From Pseudomonas sp. BMS12 (GTDB lineage Bacteria; Pseudomonadota; Gammaproteobacteria; Pseudomonadales; Pseudomonadaceae): a DNA stretch of 63,406 nucleotides. Made by a program: the position numbers and the translations under genes. The stretch lies in contig NZ_LSOF01000018.1 of assembly GCF_001592875.1 (NCBI RefSeq), forward strand, positions 201,116 through 264,521, read 5' to 3'. Below the pieces are notes generated by a model. It searched no databases and had not been told where the DNA came from. It saw only the letters and a list, made by a program, of their open reading frames with translations. Positions 8,318 through 17,779 of this stretch are shown here, in pieces (positions within the stretch are counted from its first letter, which is position 1; each line of letters starts with the position of its first letter).

Positions 8318-9196
8318 TCAAGGCAAGTGACGCTGCTCGTCGAGCAGGGCCATGAAGGCTTTGGCCGCGTTGGACAGGGTGCGCTCCTTGTGCAGGATGT
8401 AGCCGAGCTGGCGGCGCAGCTGGATGCCCGGTAGCGGCAGGCGTTCTACCTGCTCGTCGAGCATGGTGCGTGGCAGTACGCTCCAGGCCAGGCCGATGGA
8501 GACCATCATCTTGATGGTTTCCAGGTAGTTGGTGCTCATGCCGATGTTTGGCGTCAGACCTTGGCCTTCGAACAGACGGCGCACGATGTGGTGGGTGAAG
8601 GTGTTGTCGCCAGGGAAGACGGCGGGGTGTTGCGCCACATCGGCCAGAGTTACTGCGCTGTTGCGGGCCAGCGGGTGCTCGGGGGCGGCGACGAAGTCCA
8701 ACGGGTCGTCCCACACCGGCACGGCGTGTACCGGCTCGCGCGCTTCCGGCGCCAGGGTGATGACCGCCAGTTCGGCGCGACCGTGCAGCACCTCCTCGTA
8801 GGCCACCTCGGAATCGAGGAACTGGATATCCAGCGCCACCTGCGGATGACTGCGGGTGAAGGCGCGCAGCAACGGCGGCAGGCGGTGCAGACCGATATGG
8901 TGGCTGGTGGCCAGGGTCAGGCGGCCGGAAATTTCGCCGCTGAGGTTGGTCAGCGCGCGGCGCGTGTCGTCCAGCACGTTGAGGATCTGGTAGGCGCGCG
9001 GCAGCAGGGCGCGGCCGGCTTCGGTCAGGCTCACTTCGCGGCCGAGGCGGTCGAACAGGCGCACCTTCAGCTGTTGCTCCAGACCGGCGATGCGCTTGCT
9101 CACAGCTGGTTGGGTCAGGTGCAGGCGCTCGGCGGCTTCCGAGAAACTGCCGACTTCGGCAATGGCGATGAAGGCGTTGAGATTGGCGAGATCCAT
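8318..9196 (-). CDS. LysR-family transcriptional regulator, divergent from leuC
   Basis: A 292-residue LysR regulator. The winged helix-turn-helix is at residues 1-60 (SFSEAAERLHLTQPAVSKRI) and is followed by a linker helix and a periplasmic-binding-fold effector domain. The ATG at 9196 lies 8 nt after GGAG, while the ATG at 9202 is only 2 nt from it, so 9196 is chosen. It is divergently placed from leuCDB, which by the usual LysR layout makes the leu operon a candidate target. A LysR gene beside leuC is also found in P. aeruginosa. The effector is unknown. Confidence 0.88.
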   Translation of the reverse strand: MDLANLNAFIAIAEVGSFSEAAERLHLTQPAVSKRIAGLEQQLKVRLFDRLGREVSLTEAGRALLPRAYQILNVLDDTRRALTNLSGEISGRLTLATSHHIGLHRLPPLLRAFTRSHPQVALDIQFLDSEVAYEEVLHGRAELAVITLAPEAREPVHAVPVWDDPLDFVAAPEHPLARNSAVTLADVAQHPAVFPGDNTFTHHIVRRLFEGQGLTPNIGMSTNYLETIKMMVSIGLAWSVLPRTMLDEQVERLPLPGIQLRRQLGYILHKERTLSNAAKAFMALLDEQRHLP

Positions 9197-9404
9197 GTAC
9201 ATAGCTCCAGGTGGCAAGCCATAAGCGGCAGAGGGTGCGAGCCTTGCCGGCAGTTTGCGCTTGGCAGCTTACCCTCATTCCGCTGGGGAATCCTTTGAAT
9301 AAAAAATATGAATTGGAGTTATTTGAGCGAAGTCCTTAGCATCTCCAAATCGGTAGAAGGGCCATAGACCCTTCGCCTCCCGAACCGCTGATGAGGACTG
9401 TTTG
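9197..9404. promoter_or_regulatory. Divergent LysR / leuC intergenic region
   Basis: A 208-nt gap, AT-rich around 9291-9325 (TTTGAATAAAAAATATG...) against GC-rich surroundings. It must hold the promoters of both the LysR gene and leuC. ATAA and TTAT half-sites flank the AT-rich core in inverted orientation, a possible LysR contact site. No exact -35/-10 pair is assigned. AGGA at 9394-9397 is the leuC ribosome site. Confidence 0.5.
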
Positions 9405-10832
9405 ATGGCCGGCAAGACGCTCTACGACAAGCTCTGGGAAATGCACGAGGTGAAGCGCCGCGACGATGGTTCGTCGCTGATCTACATCGACCGGCATATC
9501 CTCCACGAAGTGACCTCGCCGCAGGCCTTCGAAGGGCTGCGCCTGGCTGGACGCAAACCGTGGCGCATCGACGCCAACATCGCCACCCCGGACCACAACG
9601 TGCCGACCACCCATGCCGAGCGCCAGGGCGGCCTGGAGTCGATCGTCGACGAGGTATCGCGCATTCAGGTGCAGACCCTGGATGAGAACTGCGACGACTT
9701 CGGCATCCTCGAATTCAAGATGAACGACCAGCGCCAAGGCATCGTCCATGTGGTCGGCCCGGAGCAGGGCGCCACCCTGCCGGGCATGACCGTGGTCTGT
9801 GGCGACTCGCACACTTCCACCCATGGCGCCTTCGGTGCGCTGGCCCACGGCATCGGCACCTCCGAGGTCGAACATGTGCTCGCCACCCAGTGCCTGGTGG
9901 CCAAGAAGATGAAGAACATGCAGGTGCGCGTCGAGGGCAAGCTGCCGTTCGGGGTCACTGCCAAGGACATCGTCCTGGCCGTGATCGGCAAGATCGGCAC
10001 CGCCGGCGGCAATGGCCACGCCCTGGAGTTCGCCGGCAGCGCCATTCGCGACCTGTCGCTGGAAGGGCGCATGACCATCTGCAACATGTCGATCGAGGCC
10101 GGCGCCCGTGTCGGCATGGTAGCGGTGGACGAGAAGACCATCGACTACGTGCGCAACCGCCCCTTCGCGCCCAAGGGCGCCGACTGGGACGCTGCCGTCG
10201 CTCAGTGGCAGGACCTCGTTTCCGATGCCGATGCGCACTTCGACACCATCGTCGAGCTGCGTGCCGAGGACATCAAACCGCAGGTCAGCTGGGGCACTTC
10301 GCCGGAAATGGTCCTGGCCGTCGACCAGAACGTGCCGGACCCGGCTGTCGAGGCTGACCCGGTCAAGCGCGACTCCATCGTTCGTGCGCTCAAGTACATG
10401 GGCCTGACTGCCAACCAGGCGATCACCGATATCCAACTGGATCGCGTGTTCATCGGCTCCTGCACCAACTCGCGGATCGAGGACCTGCGCGCCGCCGCCG
10501 AAGTGGCCAAGGGCCGCAAGGTTGCCGGTACGGTCAAGCAGGCGCTGGTGGTGCCGGGCTCCGGCCTGGTCAAGGCGCAGGCCGAGCAGGAAGGCCTGGA
10601 CAAGATCTTCATCGAGGCTGGTTTCGAGTGGCGTGAACCGGGTTGCTCCATGTGCCTGGCCATGAACCCGGACAAGCTGGGCAGTGGCGAGCATTGCGCC
10701 TCGACTTCCAACCGCAACTTCGAAGGTCGCCAGGGCGCTGGTGGGCGTACCCACCTGGTCAGCCCGGCCATGGCCGCCGCCGCCGCGGTGACCGGTCGCT
10801 TTATCGATGTGCGCGAACTGATGCAGGCCTGA
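9405..10832 (+). CDS. leuC: 3-isopropylmalate dehydratase large subunit
   Basis: A 475-residue aconitase-family subunit. With LeuD it isomerises 2-isopropylmalate to 3-isopropylmalate in leucine synthesis. It carries the [4Fe-4S] cysteines in GSCTNSR and in PGCSMCLAMN, and the substrate segment DSHTSTHGAFG. An in-frame TTG precedes the ATG by one codon; the ATG with AGGA upstream is used. It heads the leuC-leuD-leuB run, spaced 11 and 14 nt, typical of one transcript. leuA is not in the window. Confidence 0.97.
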   Translation: MAGKTLYDKLWEMHEVKRRDDGSSLIYIDRHILHEVTSPQAFEGLRLAGRKPWRIDANIATPDHNVPTTHAERQGGLESIVDEVSRIQVQTLDENCDDFGILEFKMNDQRQGIVHVVGPEQGATLPGMTVVCGDSHTSTHGAFGALAHGIGTSEVEHVLATQCLVAKKMKNMQVRVEGKLPFGVTAKDIVLAVIGKIGTAGGNGHALEFAGSAIRDLSLEGRMTICNMSIEAGARVGMVAVDEKTIDYVRNRPFAPKGADWDAAVAQWQDLVSDADAHFDTIVELRAEDIKPQVSWGTSPEMVLAVDQNVPDPAVEADPVKRDSIVRALKYMGLTANQAITDIQLDRVFIGSCTNSRIEDLRAAAEVAKGRKVAGTVKQALVVPGSGLVKAQAEQEGLDKIFIEAGFEWREPGCSMCLAMNPDKLGSGEHCASTSNRNFEGRQGAGGRTHLVSPAMAAAAAVTGRFIDVRELMQA

Positions 10833-10843
10833 GGACCATATAG

Positions 10844-11491
10844 ATGAAAGCCTTTACCCAACACACCGGTCTGGTCTGCCCGCTCGATCGTGCCAACGTC
10901 GATACCGATCAGATCATTCCCAAGCAGTTCCTTAAGTCGATCAAGCGCAGTGGCTTCGGCCCCAACCTGTTCGACGAGTGGCGCTACCTGGATGTCGGTC
11001 AGCCCAACCAGGACAACTCCAAGCGCCCGGTGAACCAGGACTTCGTGCTGAACTTCCCGCGCTACCAGGGCGCCAGCGTGCTGCTGGCCCGCGAGAACTT
11101 CGGTTGCGGATCGAGCCGCGAGCACGCGCCCTGGGCGCTGGAAGAATACGGTTTCCGCACCATCATCGCGCCGAGCTTTGCCGACATCTTCTTCAACAAC
11201 AGCTTCAAGAACGGCCTGCTGCCGATCATCTTGAAAGATACAGAGGTTGATGAGCTGTTCCAGCAGGCCGAGGCCTGCGAGGGCTACCAGCTGACGGTCG
11301 ATTTGGCGGCGCAGACCGTGACCCGCCCAGACGGCAAGCAGTACTCCTTCGAGGTCGACGCCTTCCGCAAGCACTGCCTGCTCAACGGCCTGGATGACAT
11401 CGGTCTGACCCTGCAGGACCAGGAGGCGATCAAGGCCTTCGAAGGCAAACACCAGCAGAGCAGCCCCTGGCTGTTCGGCGCGATCAAGTGA
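10844..11491 (+). CDS. leuD: 3-isopropylmalate dehydratase small subunit
   Basis: A 215-residue swivel-domain partner of LeuC, of normal proteobacterial length. Family signatures are DTDQIIPKQFL near residue 22 and the ARENFGCGSSREHAPWAL loop near residue 80, which shapes substrate recognition. It lies 11 nt after leuC and 14 nt before leuB in the same operon. Confidence 0.97.
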   Translation: MKAFTQHTGLVCPLDRANVDTDQIIPKQFLKSIKRSGFGPNLFDEWRYLDVGQPNQDNSKRPVNQDFVLNFPRYQGASVLLARENFGCGSSREHAPWALEEYGFRTIIAPSFADIFFNNSFKNGLLPIILKDTEVDELFQQAEACEGYQLTVDLAAQTVTRPDGKQYSFEVDAFRKHCLLNGLDDIGLTLQDQEAIKAFEGKHQQSSPWLFGAIK

Positions 11492-11505
11492 TTTAAGGAT
11501 TCTTC

Positions 11506-12588
11506 ATGAGCAAGCAGATTCTGGTTCTTCCTGGCGACGGCATCGGTCCGGAAATCATGGCCGAGGCGGTCAAGGTGCTGAACCTGGCCAACGACAAGTA
11601 CAACCTGGGCTTCGCGCTGAGCTTCGATGAGCTGGGCGGTGCCGCCGTGGACAAATACGGCGTGCCGCTGGCCGACGAAACCCTCGACCGCGCGCGTGGC
11701 GCTGACGCCATCCTGCTCGGCGCCGTCGGTGGGCCGAAGTGGGACAAAATCGATCCGGCCATCCGCCCGGAGCGTGGCCTGCTGAAGATCCGCTCGCAGC
11801 TGGGGCTGTTCGCCAATCTGCGCCCGGCCATCCTCTATCCACAGCTGGCCGAGGCTTCCAGTCTCAAGCCGGAAGTGGTGGCGGGTCTGGATATCCTCAT
11901 CGTTCGCGAACTGACCGGCGGCATCTACTTCGGTCAGCCCCGCGAGAGCAAGGTGCTGGAGAACGGCGAGCGCATGGCCTACGACACCCTGCCGTACAGC
12001 GAGAGCGAAGTTCGCCGCATCGCCCGCGTCGGCTTCGATATGGCCCGCGTGCGCGGCAAGAAGCTGTGCTCGGTGGACAAGGCCAACGTGCTGGCGTCCA
12101 GTCAGCTGTGGCGCGCAGTGATCGAGGAAGTGGCCAAGGACTACCCGGATGTCGAGCTGTCGCACATGTACGTCGACAACGCCGCCATGCAACTGGTGCG
12201 AGCGCCCAAGCAGTTCGATGTGATGGTCACCGACAACATGTTCGGCGACATTCTGTCGGATGAGGCTTCCATGCTCACCGGATCCATCGGCATGCTGCCC
12301 TCCGCCTCGCTGGATGCCAACAACAAGGGCATGTACGAGCCGTGCCACGGCTCGGCGCCGGATATCGCCGGGCAGGGTATCGCCAATCCGCTGGCGACCA
12401 TCCTTTCGGTGTCGATGATGCTGCGTTACAGCTTCAATCAGGCCGCTGCGGCCGATGCCATCGAGCTGGCGGTGAGCAAGGTGCTGGATCAGGGCCTGCG
12501 TACGGGCGATATCTGGTCCGAGGGCAAGACCAAAGTCGGTACCGCCGCCATGGGCGATGCGGTAGTCGAGGCGCTGCGTAGTCTGTAA
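11506..12588 (+). CDS. leuB: 3-isopropylmalate dehydrogenase
   Basis: A 360-residue NAD+-dependent decarboxylating dehydrogenase that oxidises 3-isopropylmalate to 2-oxoisocaproate, the third leucine step. The opening LPGDGIGPEIM, the substrate segment RPERGLLKIRSQLGLFANLRP, and the metal-binding TDNMFGDILSDEAS region with GSIGMLPSASL are all present. Third gene of leuCDB, followed by a hairpin before asd. Confidence 0.97.
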   Translation: MSKQILVLPGDGIGPEIMAEAVKVLNLANDKYNLGFALSFDELGGAAVDKYGVPLADETLDRARGADAILLGAVGGPKWDKIDPAIRPERGLLKIRSQLGLFANLRPAILYPQLAEASSLKPEVVAGLDILIVRELTGGIYFGQPRESKVLENGERMAYDTLPYSESEVRRIARVGFDMARVRGKKLCSVDKANVLASSQLWRAVIEEVAKDYPDVELSHMYVDNAAMQLVRAPKQFDVMVTDNMFGDILSDEASMLTGSIGMLPSASLDANNKGMYEPCHGSAPDIAGQGIANPLATILSVSMMLRYSFNQAAAADAIELAVSKVLDQGLRTGDIWSEGKTKVGTAAMGDAVVEALRSL

Positions 12589-12594
12589 TCTTTC

Positions 12595-12628
12595 CAGCCC
12601 CGCCGGAATCGTGCCGGCAGGCTGTTTA
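12595..12628 (+). terminator. Possible weak terminator between leuB and asd
   Basis: CAGCC..GCCGG (12595-12606) pairs with CCGGC.GGCTG (12613-12623), with small internal bulges, and TTTATA follows. It could partially end the leu transcript. The TTTATATAGG stretch could equally be part of an asd promoter. Confidence 0.4.
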
Positions 12629-12644
12629 TATAGGTGTAGTCGTT

Positions 12645-13757
12645 ATGAAACGTGTAGGTCTGATCGGTTGGCGCGGTATGGTCGGTTCCGTGCTCATGCA
12701 GCGCATGCTGGAAGAGCGTGACTTCGACCTGATCGAGCCGGTGTTCTTCACCACTTCCAATGTCGGCGGCCAGGGCCCGGCCATTGGCAAGGACACCGCT
12801 GCGCTGAAGGACGCCTACAGCATCGATGAGCTGAAAGGCCTGGATGTGATCCTGACCTGTCAGGGTGGCGACTACACCAACGAAGTCTTCCCCAAACTGC
12901 GTGAAGCCGGCTGGCAGGGCTACTGGATCGATGCGGCTTCCAGCCTGCGTATGGCCGATGACTCGGTCATCGTGCTCGACCCGGTCAACCGCAAGGTGAT
13001 CGATCAGTCGCTGGATGCCGGCACCAAGAACTACATCGGCGGCAACTGCACCGTCAGCCTGATGCTGATGGCTCTGGGCGGCTTGTACGAAGCAGGCCTG
13101 GTCGAGTGGATGAGCGCCATGACCTACCAGGCTGCGTCCGGTGCCGGTGCGCAGAACATGCGCGAGCTGATCAAGCAGATGGGCGCGATCAATGCATCTG
13201 TCGCTGACGAACTGGCCGACCCGGCCAGTGCCATCCTCGACATCGACCGCAAGGTCGCCGAGGCCATGCGTGGCGAGTCCTTCCCGGTCGACAATTTCGG
13301 CGTGCCGCTGGCTGGCAGCCTGATTCCCTATATCGACAAGGAGCTGCCCAACGGTCAGAGCCGTGAAGAGTGGAAGGGCCAGGCCGAGACCAACAAGATC
13401 CTCGGTCGCTTCAAGAGCCCGATTCCGGTCGATGGCCTGTGCGTGCGCATCGGCGCCATGCGCTGCCACAGCCAGGCGCTGACCATCAAGCTGAACAAGG
13501 ACGTGCCGCTGAGCGATATCGAGGGCCTGATCAGTCAGCACAACCCTTGGGTCAAACTGGTGCCGAATCAGCGTGAGGCGAGCATTCGCGAGCTCGGTCC
13601 GACCGCCGTTACCGGCACTCTGAGCGTGCCGGTCGGCCGTCTGCGCAAGCTCAACATGGGCTCGCAGTACCTGGGGGCCTTCACCGTCGGCGATCAGCTG
13701 TTGTGGGGGGCTGCCGAGCCCCTGCGCCGGATGCTGCGCATCCTGCTGGAGCGTTGA
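12645..13757 (+). CDS. asd: aspartate-semialdehyde dehydrogenase
   Basis: A 370-residue NADPH-dependent enzyme that makes aspartate semialdehyde from aspartyl phosphate, the branch point for lysine/diaminopimelate, threonine and methionine. It has the N-terminal Rossmann GWRGMVGS motif, the catalytic cysteine at about residue 135 in GGNCTVSLM, and the substrate histidine region MRCHSQA. Length fits the gram-negative long form. It is closely followed by a bidirectional terminator and then by its inactive paralogue. Confidence 0.97.
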   Translation: MKRVGLIGWRGMVGSVLMQRMLEERDFDLIEPVFFTTSNVGGQGPAIGKDTAALKDAYSIDELKGLDVILTCQGGDYTNEVFPKLREAGWQGYWIDAASSLRMADDSVIVLDPVNRKVIDQSLDAGTKNYIGGNCTVSLMLMALGGLYEAGLVEWMSAMTYQAASGAGAQNMRELIKQMGAINASVADELADPASAILDIDRKVAEAMRGESFPVDNFGVPLAGSLIPYIDKELPNGQSREEWKGQAETNKILGRFKSPIPVDGLCVRIGAMRCHSQALTIKLNKDVPLSDIEGLISQHNPWVKLVPNQREASIRELGPTAVTGTLSVPVGRLRKLNMGSQYLGAFTVGDQLLWGAAEPLRRMLRILLER

Positions 13758-13773
13758 TCGCGAGCAGCACTTG

Positions 13774-13805
13774 AAAAGGGCCGGCCAACACCGGCCCTTT
13801 TCGTT
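13774..13805 (+). terminator. Rho-independent terminator after asd
   Basis: Perfect stem AAAAGGGCCGG (13774-13784) / CCGGCCCTTTT (13791-13801), followed by CGTTT, 16 nt after the asd stop. Confidence 0.9.
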
Positions 13806-13864
13806 TCTGGGGCCCGGCGGTTAGAGTGCCGGCTAAATCAGTTTTTCTATTGCAAGGCGCTGTA

Positions 13865-14869
13865 ATGTCCAAGAGCTTCGATATTGCCGTGGTCGGTGCT
13901 ACCGGCACCGTTGGCGAGACCCTGGTGCAGCTGCTGGAGGAGCGCGAGTTCCCTGTGGGCAACCTGTACCTGTTGGCTGGCAATGCTTCTGCGGGGCAGG
14001 CGGTGGCTTTCCGTGGCAAGAACCTGCGGGTGCGTGAGCTCGCGGGTTTCGACTTCGCCCAGGTGCAGCTGGCATTCTTCGCTGCGGGTGAGGCTGCCAG
14101 TCGCGAACATGCGCCGCGCGCCCAGGCTGCAGGTTGTTCTTTGATCGATCTCAGTGGCGTTCTGGCGGGCGCGTTGCCAGTCGTGCCCGAGGCCAATGCT
14201 GCGAATCTGGCAGGTCTGTCTGCGCCCTACTTGCTGAGCAGTCCCGCTCCGGTCGCCACTGCACTGGCAGCGGTGCTGGCGCCACTGCGGTCAAAGCTGG
14301 CGATGCACAAGGTCACCGTGCTGGCGGCGCTGGCGGTTTCCCAGCTCGGACGTGACGGAGTTGCCGAACTGGCGCGGCAGACCACTGAGTTGCTCAACAT
14401 GCGACCACTGGAGCCGCAGCTGCTCGATCGCCAGATTGCCTTCAATCTGCTGGCCCAGACCGGTGCCATGGAGGAGGGTGGGCATGCCGTGTTGGAGCGC
14501 AGGGCTGCCCGGGAGCTGAAAGCAGTGCTGGGTGTCGACGGTTTGAAGGTCGCCATTACCTGCGCGCTGGCGCCGGTGTTCTTCGGTGATAGCTTGGCGG
14601 TCAGTGTCGATACTGCTGCGCCGCTCAATATTGACGAAGTGGCACGCCTGTTGGATCGGCAGGCTGGTATAGAGCTGGTCGAGGCAGGCGATTATCCGAC
14701 TGCCGTGGGGGATGCGGTGGGGCAGGATGAGTTGTATGTTGGCCGTCTGCGCGCCGGGCTGGATGATCCGGCAGAGCTCAATTTGTGGATTGCGTCAGAT
14801 AATGCGCGAAAAGGCTCGGCGCTCAATGCTGTGCAAATTGGTGAGTTGTTGATAAAACACTATCTGTAA
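13865..14869 (+). CDS. usg: USG-1-like aspartate-semialdehyde dehydrogenase paralogue, active-site Cys missing
   Basis: A 334-residue Asd-fold protein. The N-terminal GATGTVGETL cofactor motif is kept. In the place where active Asd enzymes have N-C-S/T, this protein reads SSPAPVAT (residues 125-132), so proline replaces the nucleophilic cysteine near position 129. It should therefore not reduce aspartyl phosphate. Similar inactive paralogues (USG-1) occur next to truA in E. coli and between asd and fimV in P. aeruginosa. The ATG at 13865 is chosen over upstream in-frame starts because the Rossmann fold begins directly after it. Role unknown. Confidence 0.88.
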   Translation: MSKSFDIAVVGATGTVGETLVQLLEEREFPVGNLYLLAGNASAGQAVAFRGKNLRVRELAGFDFAQVQLAFFAAGEAASREHAPRAQAAGCSLIDLSGVLAGALPVVPEANAANLAGLSAPYLLSSPAPVATALAAVLAPLRSKLAMHKVTVLAALAVSQLGRDGVAELARQTTELLNMRPLEPQLLDRQIAFNLLAQTGAMEEGGHAVLERRAARELKAVLGVDGLKVAITCALAPVFFGDSLAVSVDTAAPLNIDEVARLLDRQAGIELVEAGDYPTAVGDAVGQDELYVGRLRAGLDDPAELNLWIASDNARKGSALNAVQIGELLIKHYL

Positions 14870-15022
14870 AAGATACTTAGCCCCAAATTTGAAGAATCTT
14901 TCTAGCTTGGCAATACTGGTTTGGTAGTTCGCTGACGGGGAGCCGCCATTGGGTGGTGCAGGCAGTGCGCTTCAAAATCCTCTCGTCTAACGAGAAAAAA
15001 AGATAAAACAAGGGATTACGCT

Positions 15023-17776
15023 ATGGTTCGGGTTCGCAAACTGGTACTGGCAATTGCGGCTGCATCCGCGCTGACTTCCGGTACGGCACACGCACTGGGG
15101 CTGGGGGAAATCGACCTGCAGTCCTCGCTGAGCCAGCCTCTGGTGGCAGAAATCGAGCTGCTCGAAGTGCGTGATCTGGCGTCCAACGAGGTAATTCCGA
15201 CCTTGGCGTCACCCGAGGAGTTCAACAAGGCGGGCGTCGATCGCCAGTACTTCCTGACCGACCTCAAGTTCACCCCGGTGATCAAGGCCAACGGCAAGAG
15301 CGTGATTCGTATCACCTCAAACAAGCCGGTGCGCGAGCCCTATCTGAATTTCCTCGTCGAAGTGTTGTGGCCCAATGGTCGGCTGCTGCGCGAGTACACC
15401 CTGCTGCTGGATCCTCCTCTGTACAGCCCGCAGCCCGTGGTCGCCCCGCGTATGCCGGTAGCCGCGGCTCCGGTACCACGCCCAGTGGCTGCGGCACCGA
15501 CTCCGCGTCCAGTGGCTCCAGCAGTCAGCGCGCCAAGTCGCCCGGCCGCTCCGAGCGCCCCTGTTGCCAGCAAGATCGAAGGCGATCAATACAAGACCAC
15601 TTCCAGCGACACGCTCTGGGAAATCGCCCAGCGCAGCCGTCAGAGCGGTAGCGTGCATCAAGCCATGCTGGCCATTCAGGACCTCAATCCGAACGCCTTT
15701 ATCGATGGCAACATCAATCGCCTGAAGAGTGGCCAAGTGTTGCGTCTGCCGACCGATGAGCAGATCAAGAGTCGCAGCCAGTCCGAGGCCATTGCCCAGG
15801 TTGCCGAACAGAACAATGCCTGGCGTGAAGGTCGCAGTGTTGCCGCTGCCGGCGCACGCCAGCTGGACGCCACCAAGCGCGCCACTGCTGGCGCCGCGCC
15901 GGCCAAGACCGATGCCAAGGACAGCCTGAAGCTGGTTTCTGCCGATACTGGCAAGGCCGCAGCTGGCAGCGACAAAGGCAAGGGTGACACCAAGGCGCTC
16001 AGTGACCAGCTGGCGGTGACCAAGGAAAGCCTGGACTCCAGCCGCCGCGAGAACGAAGAACTGAAAGGGCGTGTGGGGGATCTGCAGGGTCAGCTGGATA
16101 AACTGCAGCGCCTGATCGAACTTAAGGATAACCAGCTGGCCAAGCTGCAGGCCGACCTGGCCCAGCAGGGCAAGACTGCGGCAGCTGCTCCGGCTCCGGC
16201 CGTAGAGGCCGGGCCTGAAAGCAAGCCGACTGATAGCAAGGCTCCTGTGGTCGATAGCAAGCCCGCCGAAGAGAAGTCGGTTGACACTAAGCCTGCGACT
16301 ACTGACTTCAATTACAGCGAGGAAGCCTCCCCAAAGACCGAGCCGGCTAAGCCGGCAGTTCAGGCTCCCGTAGCAAAACCGGCTCCTGCGCCGAAGCCGG
16401 CTCCTGTCACCGCGCCGGCTAAGCCAGCCAAGCCAGTAGCGCCTGCCCCGCAACCCGAACCTCAGAGTTTTGTCGATGAGTTGCTGGGCAACCCGATGCT
16501 GCTTGGGGCTGTCGGTGGTGGTGCGCTGCTGGTGCTGCTTATCGGCCTGATGGTGTTGTCACGGCGCAATGCGATGAAAGAGGCCGAGCTGCAAGACAGT
16601 CTGGGTGGCGATGACTCCAGTGCTTTTGCCAGCGATATGGATCTGCCTGACGACAGCTTCTCCGGTTTCGACGAGGCTTCCGATGAGACTCAGGTGCGTG
16701 AACAGCGTGATGAGCGCGTTGCGCCTCAGACGGCTGACGCCTTGGGCGAGGCCGACATCTATATTGCCTACGGTAAATTCACCCAGGCGGCCGAGCTGCT
16801 GCACAACGCCATCAATGACGAGCCCCAGCGTAGCGACCTGCGTCTGAAGCTGATGGAGGTATATGCCGAGCTGGGTGATCGTGACGGTTTCATTCGTCAG
16901 GAGCAGGAGCTGCGTGAGATCGGCGGTGCGGCTGGCGCAGTAGACCAGCTCAAGGCCAAGTACCCGGCTATGGCTGCCGCCGCTGCAGCGGGTGGTCTGG
17001 CTGCTGCCGATGACCTGGGTGACTTCAGTCTCGATGATCTGACGCTGGACGAGCCGGCTGCTGCGCCGCAACCCGCTGCGGATCTGGATGACTCCTTTGA
17101 CCTGAGTCTGGATGATCTCGACGTCAATCTCGATGAGCCGGCCAAGCCTGCTGCCGAGAGCAACCTGGATGAGCTTGAGCTGGATGCCGGGCTGGACTTC
17201 GATGCGCCCAGTGCCAGTGAGGCTCCTGCCAGCGAGATGGATTTCGATCTCGATCTGAGCGGCGATAGCGCTGGCGATACCTTGTCTCTGGGGGACGATC
17301 TGGCCGATTTCAGCCTGGATCTGGATGCGGAGGACAAGTCCGCAGCGAGTGAAGAGGACTTCATGCTCAGCCTGGAAGACGAGCCGGCAGCGGCAAGTAC
17401 CGAAGCCGATCTGGATATGCCGGCTGACTTCGATCTGTCGCTGGCCGATGACACTCCGGCTGCGCCTGCTGCGGACAGCTTCGCGGCTCAGCTGGATGAG
17501 GTTTCCGCCGAGCTGGACGAGTTGAGCGGCGGTTTGGCCGACGAGCTGCCGGCTGCACAGCCGGAGGCTTCTGCAACTGCAACGGGACTGGATGTGGACG
17601 ACGATTTCGACTTCCTCTCGGGCACCGATGAAACTGCGACCAAGCTGGATCTGGCGCGTGCCTATATCGATATGGGCGACAGCGAAGGCGCCCGCGATAT
17701 CCTCGATGAGGTCATCGCCGAAGGTAACGAAGGTCAGCAGCAGGAAGCGCGTGAGTTGATCGCCAAACTGGTTTGA
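15023..17776 (+). CDS. fimV: FimV, polar inner-membrane peptidoglycan-binding hub protein
   Basis: A 917-residue protein. It has a signal peptide (residues 1-24), a conserved periplasmic N-terminal domain (LGLGEIDLQSSLSQPL), a proline/alanine linker, and a LysM peptidoglycan-binding domain at about 188-243. A coiled coil (about 335-380), a second proline-rich stretch and one membrane helix near 492-512 follow. The cytoplasmic part has TPR-like helices, a long acidic Asp/Leu-rich region with repeated D-L-S-L-D-D units, and a C-terminal FimV helix pair ending EARELIAKLV. In P. aeruginosa FimV is needed for type IV pilus assembly and twitching and raises cAMP signalling. The gap upstream (14870-15022) should contain its promoter. 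Confidence 0.95.
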   Translation: MVRVRKLVLAIAAASALTSGTAHALGLGEIDLQSSLSQPLVAEIELLEVRDLASNEVIPTLASPEEFNKAGVDRQYFLTDLKFTPVIKANGKSVIRITSNKPVREPYLNFLVEVLWPNGRLLREYTLLLDPPLYSPQPVVAPRMPVAAAPVPRPVAAAPTPRPVAPAVSAPSRPAAPSAPVASKIEGDQYKTTSSDTLWEIAQRSRQSGSVHQAMLAIQDLNPNAFIDGNINRLKSGQVLRLPTDEQIKSRSQSEAIAQVAEQNNAWREGRSVAAAGARQLDATKRATAGAAPAKTDAKDSLKLVSADTGKAAAGSDKGKGDTKALSDQLAVTKESLDSSRRENEELKGRVGDLQGQLDKLQRLIELKDNQLAKLQADLAQQGKTAAAAPAPAVEAGPESKPTDSKAPVVDSKPAEEKSVDTKPATTDFNYSEEASPKTEPAKPAVQAPVAKPAPAPKPAPVTAPAKPAKPVAPAPQPEPQSFVDELLGNPMLLGAVGGGALLVLLIGLMVLSRRNAMKEAELQDSLGGDDSSAFASDMDLPDDSFSGFDEASDETQVREQRDERVAPQTADALGEADIYIAYGKFTQAAELLHNAINDEPQRSDLRLKLMEVYAELGDRDGFIRQEQELREIGGAAGAVDQLKAKYPAMAAAAAAGGLAAADDLGDFSLDDLTLDEPAAAPQPAADLDDSFDLSLDDLDVNLDEPAKPAAESNLDELELDAGLDFDAPSASEAPASEMDFDLDLSGDSAGDTLSLGDDLADFSLDLDAEDKSAASEEDFMLSLEDEPAAASTEADLDMPADFDLSLADDTPAAPAADSFAAQLDEVSAELDELSGGLADELPAAQPEASATATGLDVDDDFDFLSGTDETATKLDLARAYIDMGDSEGARDILDEVIAEGNEGQQQEARELIAKLV

Positions 17777-17779
17777 TAA

